A stretch of 64,000 nt of DNA from Calvatia gigantea (taxonomy: Eukaryota > Basidiomycota > Agaricomycetes > Agaricales > Lycoperdaceae): NCBI GenBank assembly GCA_025093985.1, contig JACAAK010000002.1, forward strand, positions 1,302,001-1,366,000, in the 5' to 3' direction. The position numbers were made by a program, and so were the translations under genes. The notes under the pieces are model-generated. The model had not been told where the DNA came from. It did no database searches and was given only the letters and a program-made list of their open reading frames with translations. Each line of letters begins with the position of its first letter. Position 1 is the first letter of the stretch. Positions 36,802 through 51,911 of the stretch are shown in pieces.

Positions 36802-39800
36802 TTACAGTTGTGGGCTGCCGTTTCTTCGCTTTTGTTCCAATTGTGCTTGCCATAATTCTGTGAGTGCTACTCCTAGTTCTTTCCCAAGTGCCAATGCGAG
36901 AGGCACGGGCACGGCATTTCCAATTTGACGGATTTGCTGCAGGGAAAGGGGTCAGTGTCTGCCGTGCGATGGATCAGTCCATAGAAGAGTAACCTTACAT
37001 CGTCATAGATGCCAGCCCCCGTGCTTGTGGATTCGAATATATAATCATCCGGGAAACCTTGAGACCGTGCGCATTCGCGGATCGTAACCATGCGTCGTTG
37101 CTGTGTAGTGTGTCCGTCAAATGACTATGATAGAGTACATAGAAAAAGCCCCTACGTCTGGATGGAGTGGCCTTGCATTCTTGGTCCCGGGGTTGAGTTG
37201 AGTCATTGTACATGTGAAATGGCCATTAAGCGACAAACGACCAAAGAATGCTGTATGACGATCGGTTAAGAAGATGCCAAACTTTTGATTATTTGACCGT
37301 ACAGAGTTTTTGTTTCGGCTGTTTCCTAAAATTCGGCCGCAAAACCTCTGGCAAATCTGCACCAAATGACCATCAGTCCTGGTATGTGCAGAACTAAGGA
37401 GTTGGTATACCGTGGTGATCAGCACCTTCATAGAGGGGCACAGTCGTCGTCCTACGCAATGAGCACCACAAAACATGTTTTTTCTTGGAAACACTTACGC
37501 CTCAACGTTACGTTCAGAAAATCGTTTGGTGTAATGTCCCTGCACTCTTTCGTCGTCTCTCATCTTTTGTCTCAACCACACTTGATAGCGATTCTGTGGC
37601 CGCAGTCCATACTCTACGCCCCGAGGGTACCCAGGATATAAACTGAATTCATTGGAGCCACTGTACACTGCGTCAACTCGAGGAATACCAAGGTCTCGGG
37701 AACGCTTGAGGTTGAACTGTTTGTCGGCCAGTGTACGAGGAATGATGGCGTGCGGGTTGATCCTATATGCAGAGTAGGTCAGTGAGAAGTATGGGCTGTG
37801 GGGGAGAGGACCCACCAGTCGAACCTTGCCTAGAGCATGCTGACCGTGAGCATGGTGAGTGATCTTCAAAGGGCTGAACACGCACGAGATCTCCAATAGC
37901 CGCCTCAACTGTAATCGGCCTCAACGGAGCAAACTGGTGCAGCTCACCGGGTACAAGGCTCCTGGTCGGTGGTGGCAATTTTGTACCAATAGTTAACGTC
38001 GGACTAATGGCGCCCTTCTTCCATGCATATACAGGCACTGGGTGTTTGGGTAACGGAATACCACGCTTCGCAGCCCAGAAAATCACTCGCTCGCGATTTT
38101 GTGGTGTGCCATATTGCCCTGCCTGAAGGACCTTCCAGTGGACTTGATATCCGAGCGCGACGAGTGCCCGCATGATGAATTTGACAACACCAGATTTGAT
38201 TCCGCCAGAGAGAACGCGACCGATTTGCTCACTTAGAAGTGGGTGGTTGAGAAGGCCACGTACGTTTTCGAGCAGAAGGTAGTCGGCGCCATAGTGTTCG
38301 AGGTAGCTTAGCATATTGCAGGGCATAGTAGAACGGATGTCATCTGCTTGCTGTAAAAATCAGTCAACAATGTGATATTGAGGGCAAATTAGAGTGGTGC
38401 GGGTACCTTGCTATGATTTGCTCCACTGAACGACTGACACGGAGGTCCTTGAAGATTGTTTTAATAATCGATGTAAGAAAATTAGTGGATTTCGCCTACC
38501 TCCGAAAATAAAATCCACTTCGTCTTTGCCTGGCATATCCGGGCACTCCGTCTCACCATCATTGGCCAGTAAGGGAGGAGGCTCTTTGCCTTCGTATGTC
38601 TCGATTGCGTGCTTCAGCAATAAGCTGCTATCTTGGCAATAGACTTTGGTTTGGGGATGGTTCCGCCTACAGCAAGTCGGTTTTACTAGGCGATAATTCT
38701 CTTTTGTCACACTCACGCATATGTTTTGGCGGCGGCAGGCGAGTACTCTACTGCCCATTTTGTTCCGACATATTTTGAGAGGTCCATCCCTGTTCCAAGT
38801 CCACCAGCACCTATTGCGCTGGTTGCATCAAAGTCCGGATCTGGGTAGCTAGAAAGCCTTACCACTGAATAGCTCTAGCCCGCGAAGCGGGGGGTTTTGC
38901 CTGAATAGCTTTTCTGCTCGGGCAATTTCATCTTCCCGTGCCCCTAGGCATTCCTGACAGCACTCGAAGTCCTCTTCTTCTATGTGATAGAGTCCCCGTT
39001 TTGAGTCGCCTTTTTGATTTAGATAAAAATGATCGTTGTGCTGTATCCACTTGTCGACTTCTTTGTGGTTGCCTAAATGTTTCACGAAACAACGTCCATT
39101 AAGTCGCTCTGGGTCTATTTCTCCCATACGGGATGTCAAGTATAGCCGCCGCTGGGTAGCAACCTTAACCGAGGGTGATACAATAACATTCTTTTTGGAT
39201 CTCACCTCATCATAAACGAGTTCCTTCGAATTATTATTTTGCAAGCTTGTGGCACCCTTCCAGGCGCGAACGTAGTCATCATACCGGCCGAGATAACGGA
39301 TTTGAACACTGAGGCCTTCTGGCCCGTCGCCTGTTACACCCATTATCTGGCCTATTTCCAAGAGATGAGAGTGGGAGCTTGGCAGCGGTTGAATGTAGAC
39401 AAAATCGTGGGGATGGTATGTAACGTTGTGCAAGGCAAAACCTTTACGAAGTCGGCGGATTTGGCGTGCTTCTGCTTGGGTGGCCTCAAGTCCACAAGAA
39501 TAGCAGGGCCGGTGAGAGGGCAGCGTCCGGAATGTAATCTCATACTCTTCTTTCGTCGGGAGATTGACGAAAGCGGCATGCTCCTCATCCCAGCAAAATC
39601 TACACGAGAATTCAATCAACACTGGACACACCAAATCAATGCGCCTTCTTGTGCGTACCCGCAGTGGTAGTCCTCGGATCTTGGGTTACGGTTATCAAGG
39701 GGCTCTTTCGCGCCGGGCCCCAACATTTGAACTTGACATTTCTTGAAGATGGTTGCGACCGGATTCGTGGCACAAGAGTTGATTAAGTACAGTGATTTTG

Positions 39801-41656
39801 AGTGTGCAGCTTCTTGGAGGATGGTTTTGGATCCATGTACAAGCCATTGGCCATGAAAAAGCTTTTCGTTTTTTTCCTCAAAGAAATAGAATATTTGGCA
39901 GAACCTAGCACAACCGAATTTTAGAGTAACATAACGAGGAGAAGTTGAACCTACCAAAGTTGATTTCCATACTGGTTCGGAGACTGAGAGGCAGGTGTCT
40001 TGTCGTTCTGGGCCCGAGCTTTGTTTGGATCTTCACCTGGAATGACCATCACGACTTCACCCGCCTGGGGGACGCTCGCATTAGACCAAATGCCACTTTT
40101 TGATTCGAAAAGGTAATACTTGCCTGATACTCAACGCCATCGATTTTGACGCTGATATAGTAATTGCTGTTGCGAGCAGCAGGCGTGCCCCAAACAATGG
40201 AAGTCGGGTTTTCATTGTGCTCTTTGACATTGGTGATCTCCTCTGCAACCTCATCCGCCTCCTGAGGTTCACCGACGACTCGAAAAGGATTATTGAATAG
40301 CTGTTCCGCAATTTGTCCTACTGTGGGTGTGATTACCGTCGCCTTAGCTTGTTTGGGTCCCCGGGCTTGAATTTGGGTCTGTTTCCCCATGGTGGATCCT
40401 GAAAGCACACTTAAAGATGGCATGGGCGTTGACGAGAAGTTATTAGTGAGTTGTCTTAATAGCGGTGAACGCTTGAGGCTCAGGCCGCAATTCTCGCATA
40501 GCAGAGTGACAGTTGGAGCCAAAAATGCTCTCTGTAAGTTTGGAGTTAATATGAGAAAGGAGAGGAAGAGAGGAAAAGACCCACTGCGTCGTCCTGCTCA
40601 ACATCGTCTCGGTCGAGTTTGCGCCCAAGAATCGACGTCGTTGACGCCACGGGATTCCTGTGTGATGATAATTTGTGAAATCTTTGGAGGAACAAGTCAT
40701 AGGTGATTCTGGGTTCCCGCATTGCTTCAGCAATTGCAAGATGGAGAATGTAGACCTGTCTCCAGAATGGTGCAAAATAGTCCCGGTAAAGTGCTGAGGG
40801 TCTGCCAAGGATGTACCAAGCCATCTTGGTGCGAATATATATGTTTCTGTGACATGGGCCGTTCGGTGAGCAATCGAAGCGGAGGCAGGCCCAGCAAGTG
40901 GTACTCACTGATCCATTTCCTCTTGTTCATGGTCATAATGGTAGAACGTCATTTCTAGTATACGTGACGTCCGTATGGGTATCAATAAATGTGGGTCATC
41001 GCTAGAAACGGATGTGCCGTCCTGGTCATCATCCGACCCGGTTCCTTCCGTTTCGATGTTGTTATCATCCTCATCTTCACTTTCACTATCTTCTCCGTCG
41101 TCAACTTCCTCTAACCAAGGTCTTGCGTCACCTGTTGCAAAGTAACACCCGGCTCCGCCGAGTTGTAGTTCCAGGAGCTGAGCGAGTGGAACCATCTCCC
41201 CAGACGCTTGATCCATAATAGAGACATTGTGCAACAGGCGAATTGGGATGTCGTCTGTATCTGACTTAGCTTCTTCACCATCTAGCAGGATACTTTCGAA
41301 AATGTGATCATTTTCTATGGCTTGCACAGGGCGTTAGGACCCGACACATTCTAGGGATAGGAGCAAGTAACATACTTAATTGCTGCTCCTCGTCTCCTGT
41401 TAAGTTCGCTCCACGATTTTGACATGTTGATAATGTGGGCGACAGCGGCGGAGATGAAGATGTCTGACAATGTGCAAAACCGAATTGAGATATTTGAAAT
41501 GAGATACGTGAATGTTGATGGAGACGTTTGAACCTTGTCAGTATTAAACCGTTTGCGCTTCCTGGGTGGGGCTTCTGGAGACGGAGACAAGGTCCTGGAG
41601 ATACGCCTGTTGCGGGCAGATAGCGGAGAAATCTCGACGTAAACGGCGCCTTTCAT
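36802..41656 (-). CDS. DNMT1: DNA (cytosine-5)-methyltransferase, DNMT1 type
   Basis: The start at 41656 gives MKGAVYVEISPLSARNRRIS. Next come an acidic stretch and a replication-foci-type domain (IYIRTKMAWYILGRPSALYR). Two BAH-like regions follow (ARNSNYYISVKIDGVEYQ/AGEVVMVIP and LHNVTYHPHDFVYIQPL). The catalytic motifs are in canonical order: LRGLELFSG/AGGLGTGMDLSKYV (I), QGPPCQSFSGANHS (IV, catalytic Cys), YLLLENVRGLLNHPL (VI), QYGTPQNRERVIFWAAKRG (VIII) and RQIGNAVPVPLALALGKEL (X). The stop is 36804-36802. The domain order fits maintenance-type CpG methylation in basidiomycetes. The intron at 40066-40123 is GC-AG (CAG/GCAAGT). It is head-to-head with MCM7. Confidence 0.95.
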
Positions 41657-41770
41657 AGATCAAATTGAGGTGAAGAGACGCACCCACGGCGGAATGGAGG
41701 TCAACGACAAATTGAAACACCGACTTGTTCTCTCCCACCCAGCTTCTCCCTCATTGGCACCCCTTACACC
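41657..41770. promoter_or_regulatory. 114-bp bidirectional promoter region between DNMT1 and MCM7
   Basis: The start codons of DNMT1 (-) and MCM7 (+) are 114 bases apart, so both 5' UTRs and core promoters must share this interval. The MCM7-proximal half is pyrimidine-rich. No perfect MluI cell-cycle box was seen. Confidence 0.6.
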
Positions 41771-44555
<2,785 letters not shown>

Positions 44556-44859
44556 GTCTATCTTTTGTATTTTTATTTCGCTGCTGGTTTTTGGTGTAAA
44601 TTGTGTCATTGTAATACTAATACCGGTTCTACCGTTCTTGGCTCCCCCCATTTCCTCCGGATATCTCTGTCGATTTTGCTATTACGATGCGCCATGTTAA
44701 CTAACGTAGACAAAACATGGACTCTACAACTTGTCCGAAATGTGATTGAGACGGCAGAGCAATTAAATCTGTAATAAATACATCGAGTAAAAGAACAAAA
44801 ATAGCTATCCCCAGGCGAGTCAGATGGTAAAGTGGTATATGGAGGGTATCCAAGTGCTT
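44556..44859. other. convergent 3' spacer between MCM7 and KEX2
   Basis: About 300 AT-richer bases that hold both 3' UTRs. No gene seen. Confidence 0.6.
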
Positions 44860-47767
44860 CTATGCAAGAGATGTACTCGCATGTTCCCAGCTTCCTTCTC
44901 CACTCGTGCTCGAACCCGAGCTTCGTCCCCCAGTAGGACTAATCAACTTTGCATCCTCCCCTCCCTTCTCCTCACTTCCATCGTCATCACTACTCTCCCC
45001 CTCAGAGGAATCGTCTCGATAGTGTTCCTGTCGAGGCGTCACACCGCCAGTTGTCGCAGGGTCCTCATCATCCAAGAAACCCGAATGGAACCCCAGTCCC
45101 TCTGTTGACCGCCCAGGTACCTGAGGTCGCCTCAAACCTGTATTCTCGTCCGCTTCATCCTCATCATCCGACACCTCACCAAACGCGTCGTACAACTCCC
45201 TTGAGCGTCCAGTATTTCCGGTTACCCCACGTCCAGCTCAATGCGCTCATAGACGTTTCATTAGTACCAAGGCGATCATAGGCGGATATAACTCGACGCT
45301 TGCGGAGGTAGAAGAACACAGCCACGCCGATACCAAAGACTATGAGAAGAGCCAGTCCACCAAATAGCCATTTTTGGTTGGATATGAGGCTAGACATATC
45401 GGAAAACCAGCCTTCGTCTGGTGTTGGGTTGATTCCTGTGGCAGCCGACGTGGGCGTTGCCGTAGGGCCCCCAAAAGCAGGCTTAGAGTTTTCCCCCTCT
45501 TTTTCACCATGATCCCCTGGAAGATGGCTTGTGGGTTTCGGGTGTTGTTTGGTTGCCGTGGGTGATACGATAACGGGACGCATGGGTGCTTCTTTCGGTG
45601 GGAGGATATCGTCAACGTTCACGACTTCGTAATTGCGAGTTTTATCGGGGTCGATGGCGGAACCCCAGAAAATCATATTCCACCCGAGGAAGGAGCCATT
45701 GTTGTTCTGTCCAGGCTCATTCTGATCGGATACACGGATGGTCCAGTCACCTACAGGATCTTCACCCCTACAAAGTAATTGGAACAAAACCCGGAAGATA
45801 GATGAGCGAATGAGACTCACCAATGCTTTACGCTCATGAACGTCCATCCTGGAAACCCAGTTACAGCATTGTCATACTGACGTTTTCCTGCCAATATGCT
45901 TTTGATACCATTTGGGCTAACAACCTCCACTTCAACGTCGCCCCTTCGAGTGTGTTGGATCCAGACTTTGACATTAATGTGCTCCAGCTTCTCAAGGTTG
46001 TTGTTTTCCACCATCTCCTTTGTGATGGTTATCGTACTCTTGACACCTTCGGGCCCTATGAATTGCCCACCGGTAAAGTTGCCCTGGATGTCCATGGTAC
46101 CATTATTGAGTTGTATGGTGTCTGTAGCCAGCCAAGTTTGTGGTTTGACGAGGGACCATGATTGGGCAGCTTTGACGAATGCGTATGCATCGAGTGCGCC
46201 ATAACCATACTTATAGCTGTAAAGTCTGCCAGTTGCAATTTTTTCCCAGTCTTGATCATCTGCATTGACCATTCGCGCGGTTTCAACGCAGAGATGTTGG
46301 ACGTCTCTCCATGTAAGATCGGGACTGTGAATGGGTTGGTGTTAGCATGCAATTCATGTGGTACCGATCCAACCTACCGAGCTTGTAGAGCCAGCGCGAG
46401 AACCCCGACAGCATTTGGTGCAGCTGCAGACGTACCACCATGTGTCGTGGCACATGCATTCTTGCCCTTGTCAGTTGTGACCTGTGATTGACGTGAGTGA
46501 CATGAGAAGGAAATAAGACGGAGCACTAACGATATGCTGCCCGCCCCCAGAACTGTAAGCGACAATCATATTGGCAGCACAAGACTCCGAATAATAAGGA
46601 TGCATGCCCTTGTAATCAATGGCAGCCACAGTTACGGAGTAGATGCTGTTGGTGTAACCGTCGAAATTGCATTGGTCACCTGAAGCGGCACCATTCCCGC
46701 TGGCAAAAACAAAAATCGAACCCTTTCCACCTCGACCATTGTTGATGCCGTTTACGACAGCTTTCTTGATGAGGTATCCGGGACCTTCCATAGACTGACC
46801 GTTGTCGGGTGGGCCCCAGCTACAACTGTAGATAGAGACATTGTGGAAGCCATAGTTGAGCGCAGAGGCTTCATCAATGTCCGATATGGGTCCAGACAAG
46901 ATGCGTACGCCAGCAACCTTGGAATCATAGGCAATACCAACACCGCAGACGTTGTTCTTCTGAGCAGCGACTTGACCCGCACATCGTGTTCCGTGATGGT
47001 CATCGAAGTTTTTGGGAGTGGGAAGATCCTCGTGGTCATTAAAGTCATAAGAATCGTCCGCATCCTTGTAAAAAGTGAGGGAAATGTACATAAAGAAAGG
47101 AGCACGGAGAACGTACAAAATTTTCTGCGAGATCCTCACTTGTATAATCTAGACCATCATCCACCAGCGAAGAAATAATACCCTTCCCCGTGAAGCCCAT
47201 CTCCCAGACAGGCGTTGCGTTCATCATATGCTCTGGAAATTCGTTGTTGACGAGGTGCCATTGTTGGTCGAACAGAGGGTCTTGGATGCCTAGCCGTGAG
47301 GCGACAGCGCGGGACAGGGAGTTGGAGTCGGAATCTCCTGGGCGTATTAAAGGAGGTGCTCGCTTAGTTCGTTGTCGTAGTACTTGTTTCGACAAATGTC
47401 CAACAGAGGAGACAATTCTCTGTGCATGGCCCACATCGTCATCATCGGATCGCCGTAATAGAGGCGAGGCCGCTCGTGCTTGGAAGGTTTCAAACGTATC
47501 GAGGACTCGGTCCCGAGGTTCCTCCCTTGTTGATAGGCCTCCCGACTGTTTCACAGTGCGGACTAACCAATGGTTTTCTAGTTGTCCAGCCTTTTCTACC
47601 AGTTCCACGTCAAAAGCCTGCAGAACATCGGCCAGCGATGCCAGGGATGGGTGTGGGTTGTGTTCAATGACGTAGTAGTCGTGTGTGTCATAGGAACGTT
47701 TAGCAGGAGATGCAGCAAGAGTAGTCTGCAGCAGCAGTGCAGATGCCACTGGCCAGAAAAGACGCAT
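44860..47767 (-). CDS. KEX2: kexin-like proprotein convertase
   Basis: The start at 47767 gives signal peptide MRLFWPVASALLLQTTLAAS, then a propeptide ending QRTKRAP (a likely self-cleavage site). The subtilisin-type catalytic domain has IISSLVDDGLDYTSEDLAEN (Asp), NFDDHHGTRCAGQVAAQKNN (His), GSIFVFASGNGAASGDQC (oxyanion Asn) and ACATTHGGTSAAAPNAVG (Ser). A P-domain follows (VKVWIQHTRRGDVEVEVVSP), then a transmembrane helix (WLFGGLALLIVFGIGVAVFF) and an acidic cytosolic tail (YDAFGEVSDDEDEADENTG). This is the Golgi Kex2 layout. Around 45225-45228 (four C on +) the frame changes between MSALSWTW and TGNTGRSRELYDAF; one extra base is likely. The stop is 44862-44860. Confidence 0.95.
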
Positions 47768-48260
47768 GGTTGTGTGGGTGGATGATAGTCAATGCCTGCT
47801 AATTAAGCGCCTGCAACACACCAGCAATTACTGCACAGCCACTGCTAACTGCGATGCCTTCCTTATGGGGATTTTCCACAGGTCGTCTTCTCAACGCCCA
47901 AACCTTGTGATGCTCATCACTCTGTCCGTGCCGCATGGCGTTTCATGCGCTATCTACAACTTTTATATGACCTCTTACCTTCCCGCATCGTCGCCTCCCG
48001 GCCCGGTACATAACATGTCCATGTCAATTCTGAACGTTCTGAATGTCGAAAGAACAACCTCGAGAACCACACCCGCTTCTGCAACCCAGCTCAAATCACC
48101 TTTCCATCTCGCCAGCGTCCTTCAAAGAAAAACCTACTACTTATTTTTAGACATAGTACGCCCATACTGTCTATGAATAAAAAGAATCCCCTCCCTTATC
48201 TCACTCTTTAAAAGAGCTAGTAAAGAGTGTTTGTGCCCTCCCCTTGCTTTCTGAGCAGTC
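47768..48260. other. divergent upstream region of KEX2 and the UNC93-like transporter
   Basis: About 490 bases. A 136-codon plus ORF overlaps it but has no family features. No specific regulatory site was recognised. Confidence 0.45.
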
Positions 48261-50131
48261 ATGCCGCCACCCATCAACGACTCAACCACTGAAATGGCGC
48301 TACAAAGAGTTCACTGGTTCAGGAGTACCATATCTTCAGATATTGGTTGTGGGAGGCGTGTTCTTCTGCGTACGGCCTTATCACCCCATCTCCGCGGAGG
48401 CTTATCTTCCCTCAGGCACCCGGGATGTATAATGCACTAAGTTCTCTGGGCGCCGGTGGACTCACGATCCCTTGGTACGCGAATGCAACAGCGGCTGCAG
48501 GATACTGGTCAGACCCTCATATGCCATCACAAAGCACATTCTCTGACTAGACCCTAGTTTTCATGGCTCTGATATGCGTTACTGGTGGTGTAATCGTCAG
48601 CAAGATTGGAGTCAGAGTATCCCTTCTTGTGAGTAAACCTACCCATTTGTCATGCTGTCTCCGACTCAAACAATGTCAGATTGCGAGCACAGGGGATATC
48701 ATGTAGGTCAAAACCTGCTTTGGCATCCCTTGAGGTTCTCATGTTGTCAGTTATGCAGGAAGCCTTTACCTGAACTCGAAGAATGGCACACAATGGTTCC
48801 TCCTCTTTGGATCGATCGTTTCTGGAATGACAGATGGGTTAATGTACGCTGTCGAAGGTCCAATCATCACGGGTGCGTACGCCTGAGACAAATCGGTAGT
48901 ATCGTTTATGCTCTTATGGGCAGCATATCCCGAGCCCCACCGTCGGGGTCGCATGCTAGGACTTTGGGTCTTCATGCGCAATGCTGCACCTGTCATCGGT
49001 GGCGCTATCATCTTCGGTCTCAACGCCAAATTGGATTCGGCTGGTGGTGTATCTCTGAAGACCTACCTCGTTATTATTGGAATCATGTGCGCTGGCCCTT
49101 TCATTGCGCTCCTTCTCTCGCCTCCGGAAAAGGTTCAACGAAGGGACGGTGTCAAGATCGCATTCAGGAAGATGAGCTGGGCGCGGACTATGTACGAGTT
49201 TTACCAAGTCATTAGCTCACGACACGTGAGTATGAACCCTCATTCTAGTAATGCCACTTTCATATTTTTCCTCCAAAGATTCTCTTGTTATGCCCCCTCT
49301 TTTTCACGTCATGGTTCTATGGATCTTACATAGGTACGCTGAATAACTTTCGCCTTTCTTGGTACTCATATATTATTGTAGGAACCCTACAAACGCAATA
49401 CTTTAACGTCCGTACTCGTGCCCTTTGCGCTCTGGTGACCCCCTGGGGTGATATCGCTAGTGGATTCTTTATTGGATATATCCTTGACCATGCGAAACTC
49501 TCAGTTAAGCAACGTGCCCGCTACAGCTTCGTCTTCCTGATGGTCTTAAACCTTGCTCTATGGGTTTGGACAGCAATTGTCACGAAGCAACTCGAAGATC
49601 AGAAGCCTGTTATCGACCTGGACTTCCGGATCTATGTTTGAAAAAACGTTCTCTCTCTTCATATTATTCGAGTTTGCGACTAATGGCGACGCAGACAAGT
49701 TTGTATTGGATTATCAGCCATAGTGCGTGTAGCCTACTCTACTTTTTTCCTTTTGAATAACAAACAGTGTCTGTGCAGTGTCAGACGATTTCATTGTACT
49801 GTCGTACATGACGGGAACCCTGCGCGGTGTGGAGTGTGCCGGGCAAGCTGTTGCGTACGGTATCAAGTCCAGCGACACGACTGACTGGATCTCTATTGGA
49901 TTGAACGTTGGTCTCAGTAAGTGCTCTGCAGGCATCGGCCTTGCAACAATTTAATCATTCTAAGTGCTCCTTTTAGTTGTCCTTTCACTGCCTTTTGCGT
50001 GGGTTACAATTCGCAAAATTGGTGTACACGGCTTTGAGAAGATCAACTTCGATGTGGACAAGAAACAGTTGGGTGAGAAGGCCGAAGTGTCTGAAGAAGG
50101 CAGTGCGACACCCGATTCCAAGAGCTTGTAA
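48261..50131 (+). CDS. UNC93-like major facilitator transporter
   Basis: The start at 48261 gives MPPPINDSTTEMALQRVHWF. Spliced exons give repeated membrane helices: FQILVVGGVFFC/APGMYNALSSLG (the UNC93/DUF895 signature PGMxNALSxLGAGG), LVFMALICVTGGVIVSKIGV, GTQWFLLFGSIVSGMTDGLM, VFMRNAAPVIGGAIIFGLNA and TYLVIIGIMCAGPFIALLLS, then YFNVRTRALCALVTPWGDIA and LNVGLIVLSLPFAWVTIRKI. The tail is hydrophilic and ends EEGSATPDSKSL (stop 50129-50131). At 48506-48508 one G seems missing: a donor after TGG would then join cleanly to ACCCTAGTTTTC. The substrate is unknown in this fungal family. Confidence 0.83.
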
Positions 50132-50763
50132 CAAACGACAAGGATACGCTATACCCGCTCCAGTAAACCCGAATCTGTCATCCTTTCATGGTTGGTGGTT
50201 ATCAGCTGTCAATGCAAAAAATTTAGTATGGGGGAAAGCGACGAGGAAAACCTGAAGGCCGACCAGGAAGGATGGTGGAAGTGAACAAAAAGTATAAGCC
50301 TGGTAAATGAGGTTATTCGCACAACGTACTAATTTGTTGGTGTTAGAATAGCCGGGCTTGTAGACGATGAGCATTGCCCACTATCAATGCAGAGAGGACT
50401 TCAGGGAGTGGACTCACCTACCCTTGTTACATCAGGCGCTTCTCGAACCTCCTCGAAATCTGATTCAGCATCAAGAAGCCATCTGAACACCGCCCTGCGA
50501 AGTCGAAACCAAAAGAGGGCGCCTGTATTCCACAAATAGAAATATTCTGGACTTTTCGAGCTGGTTGTGGGTCCTCGTGATCCGCGATTGCTGCTTCGGC
50601 ATCATTCCACCAGGATCCCAAAGAAATTATGTTTAGGATTACGAGACAACTGGAGTAGCTTCTAGAATTGAATGTGGAGATAAGCACCCTCACCTATAAA
50701 AGAATGGTACTTCGGGGGCCAGAGACCTCAGATTAACACACTAGTGCTCCAACTTCGTCACTC
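50132..50763. other. upstream region of HSP20
   Basis: About 630 bases. The last ~110 bases hold a heat-shock-element-like dimer and a TATA box, listed separately. The rest shows no gene. Confidence 0.5.
50660..50700 (+). promoter_or_regulatory. HSE-like TTCTAGAA and TATAAA upstream of HSP20
   Basis: TTCTAGAA (50660-50667) is two inverted nTTCn units in the tail-to-tail order bound by heat shock factor; a full three-unit element is not clear. TATAAA lies at 50695-50700, 64 bases before the start codon. Together they suit a heat-inducible gene. Confidence 0.5.
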
Positions 50764-51362
50764 ATGAGCAACTCTATCTGGTTCTACGAGCCCTTCTATG
50801 ACGTCGACCGCTTCTTCGACGAAGCGTTCAATGTCTTCAATCAACGTTTCAGCACTGGTGGCGGGCAAACTCAGCGCCGCGTCACTGAAGGCGGTGAAGG
50901 GGCGACCAGCAACAGAGCTTTGAAGCCTCGGTACGTACCTCCACCCGTCCACCCCCACATGAATTATGGCTGACCTTCGGCTTCTAGGATGGATCTTCAC
51001 GAGGACACTGACAAGAATCTCGTTACTGCCACCTTCGAGCTTCCTGGCTTGAAGAAAGAGAATGTCAACATCGAGCTGCAAAACAACCGCCTTACGATTT
51101 CCGGCGAAGCCACTCAGTCGTCTGACTACGATCAGAGCGGCTACGCCGTTCGCGAGAGGCGCTTCGGTAAATTCGCAAGGACCCTGCAACTACCCGAGGG
51201 CACCAAGGTAAGCTCGGCATCTTTACAGTTGGATGGACAGATTTCTGACCGTTCTGTAAAAAGTCTGAGGAGGTCAAAGCCTCGATGGATAATGGTATCT
51301 TGACTGTGACCTTCCCGAAGGCATCACCCGAGCTTGCGCCGAAGAGGATTGCTCTCCTCTAA
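50764..51362 (+). CDS. small heat shock protein, HSP20 family
   Basis: Three exons (50764-50930, 50988-51207, 51264-51362) give 161 residues. The N-terminus MSNSIWFYEPFYDVDRFFDE is followed by the alpha-crystallin domain: RMDLHEDTDKNLVTATFELP, GLKKENVNIELQNNRLTISG, YAVRERRFGKFARTLQLPEG and VKASMDNGILTVTFPKASPE. The consensus AxxxxGxL region appears as MDNGILTV, and the C-terminal anchor is IALL (an I-x-I/L type motif). It acts as an ATP-independent holdase in the cytosol. Introns are 57 and 56 nt. HSE and TATA signals lie upstream. Confidence 0.96.
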
Positions 51363-51911
51363 GCGCCAACCTGTCGCGGTAGTGGATCCCTGACTCAGAG
51401 GAGACTGACGAACTGTAACAGTGCCTAATCAACTGATTAGTAGATACCACGTGATTAATTGTCTTTCGTTTTCGCCATTACAATTGTATATTCGCTCGAT
51501 ATTCTGCATGAAGGGAATCAGTCCCCAGCTCAGTCCATGTAAAAAATCAACTACTTACACTGAGTATATGCTGCCTAGAGATGACAACGGTTGCTTCGAC
51601 TCCGAGCCTTCGAGCTCAGTCATGTAGGCACACCACCGGTAGTCCTTGAAAGTGATCAAAACCAGAGCGGCCAACCATTTTTCCACCGTTGGTCCATGTG
51701 AAAGGACAGAAATTAGAAGGGGGTCTCATTTACCCAACCGATCAGGCCCCTTAGTTCGTCGAATGAGCTGTTTGATGTAAACGTAGTTCCTGTCTGTGTC
51801 ACAGTCCAGTGTTGGATGAGACGCTCCGGGAATGGCGTATATAGTTTGTCAAGTGCTGAAGAGACATCCAGGATATTGTCTCTTACTCGTTTGGTTCTGG
51901 GTCAACTAACG

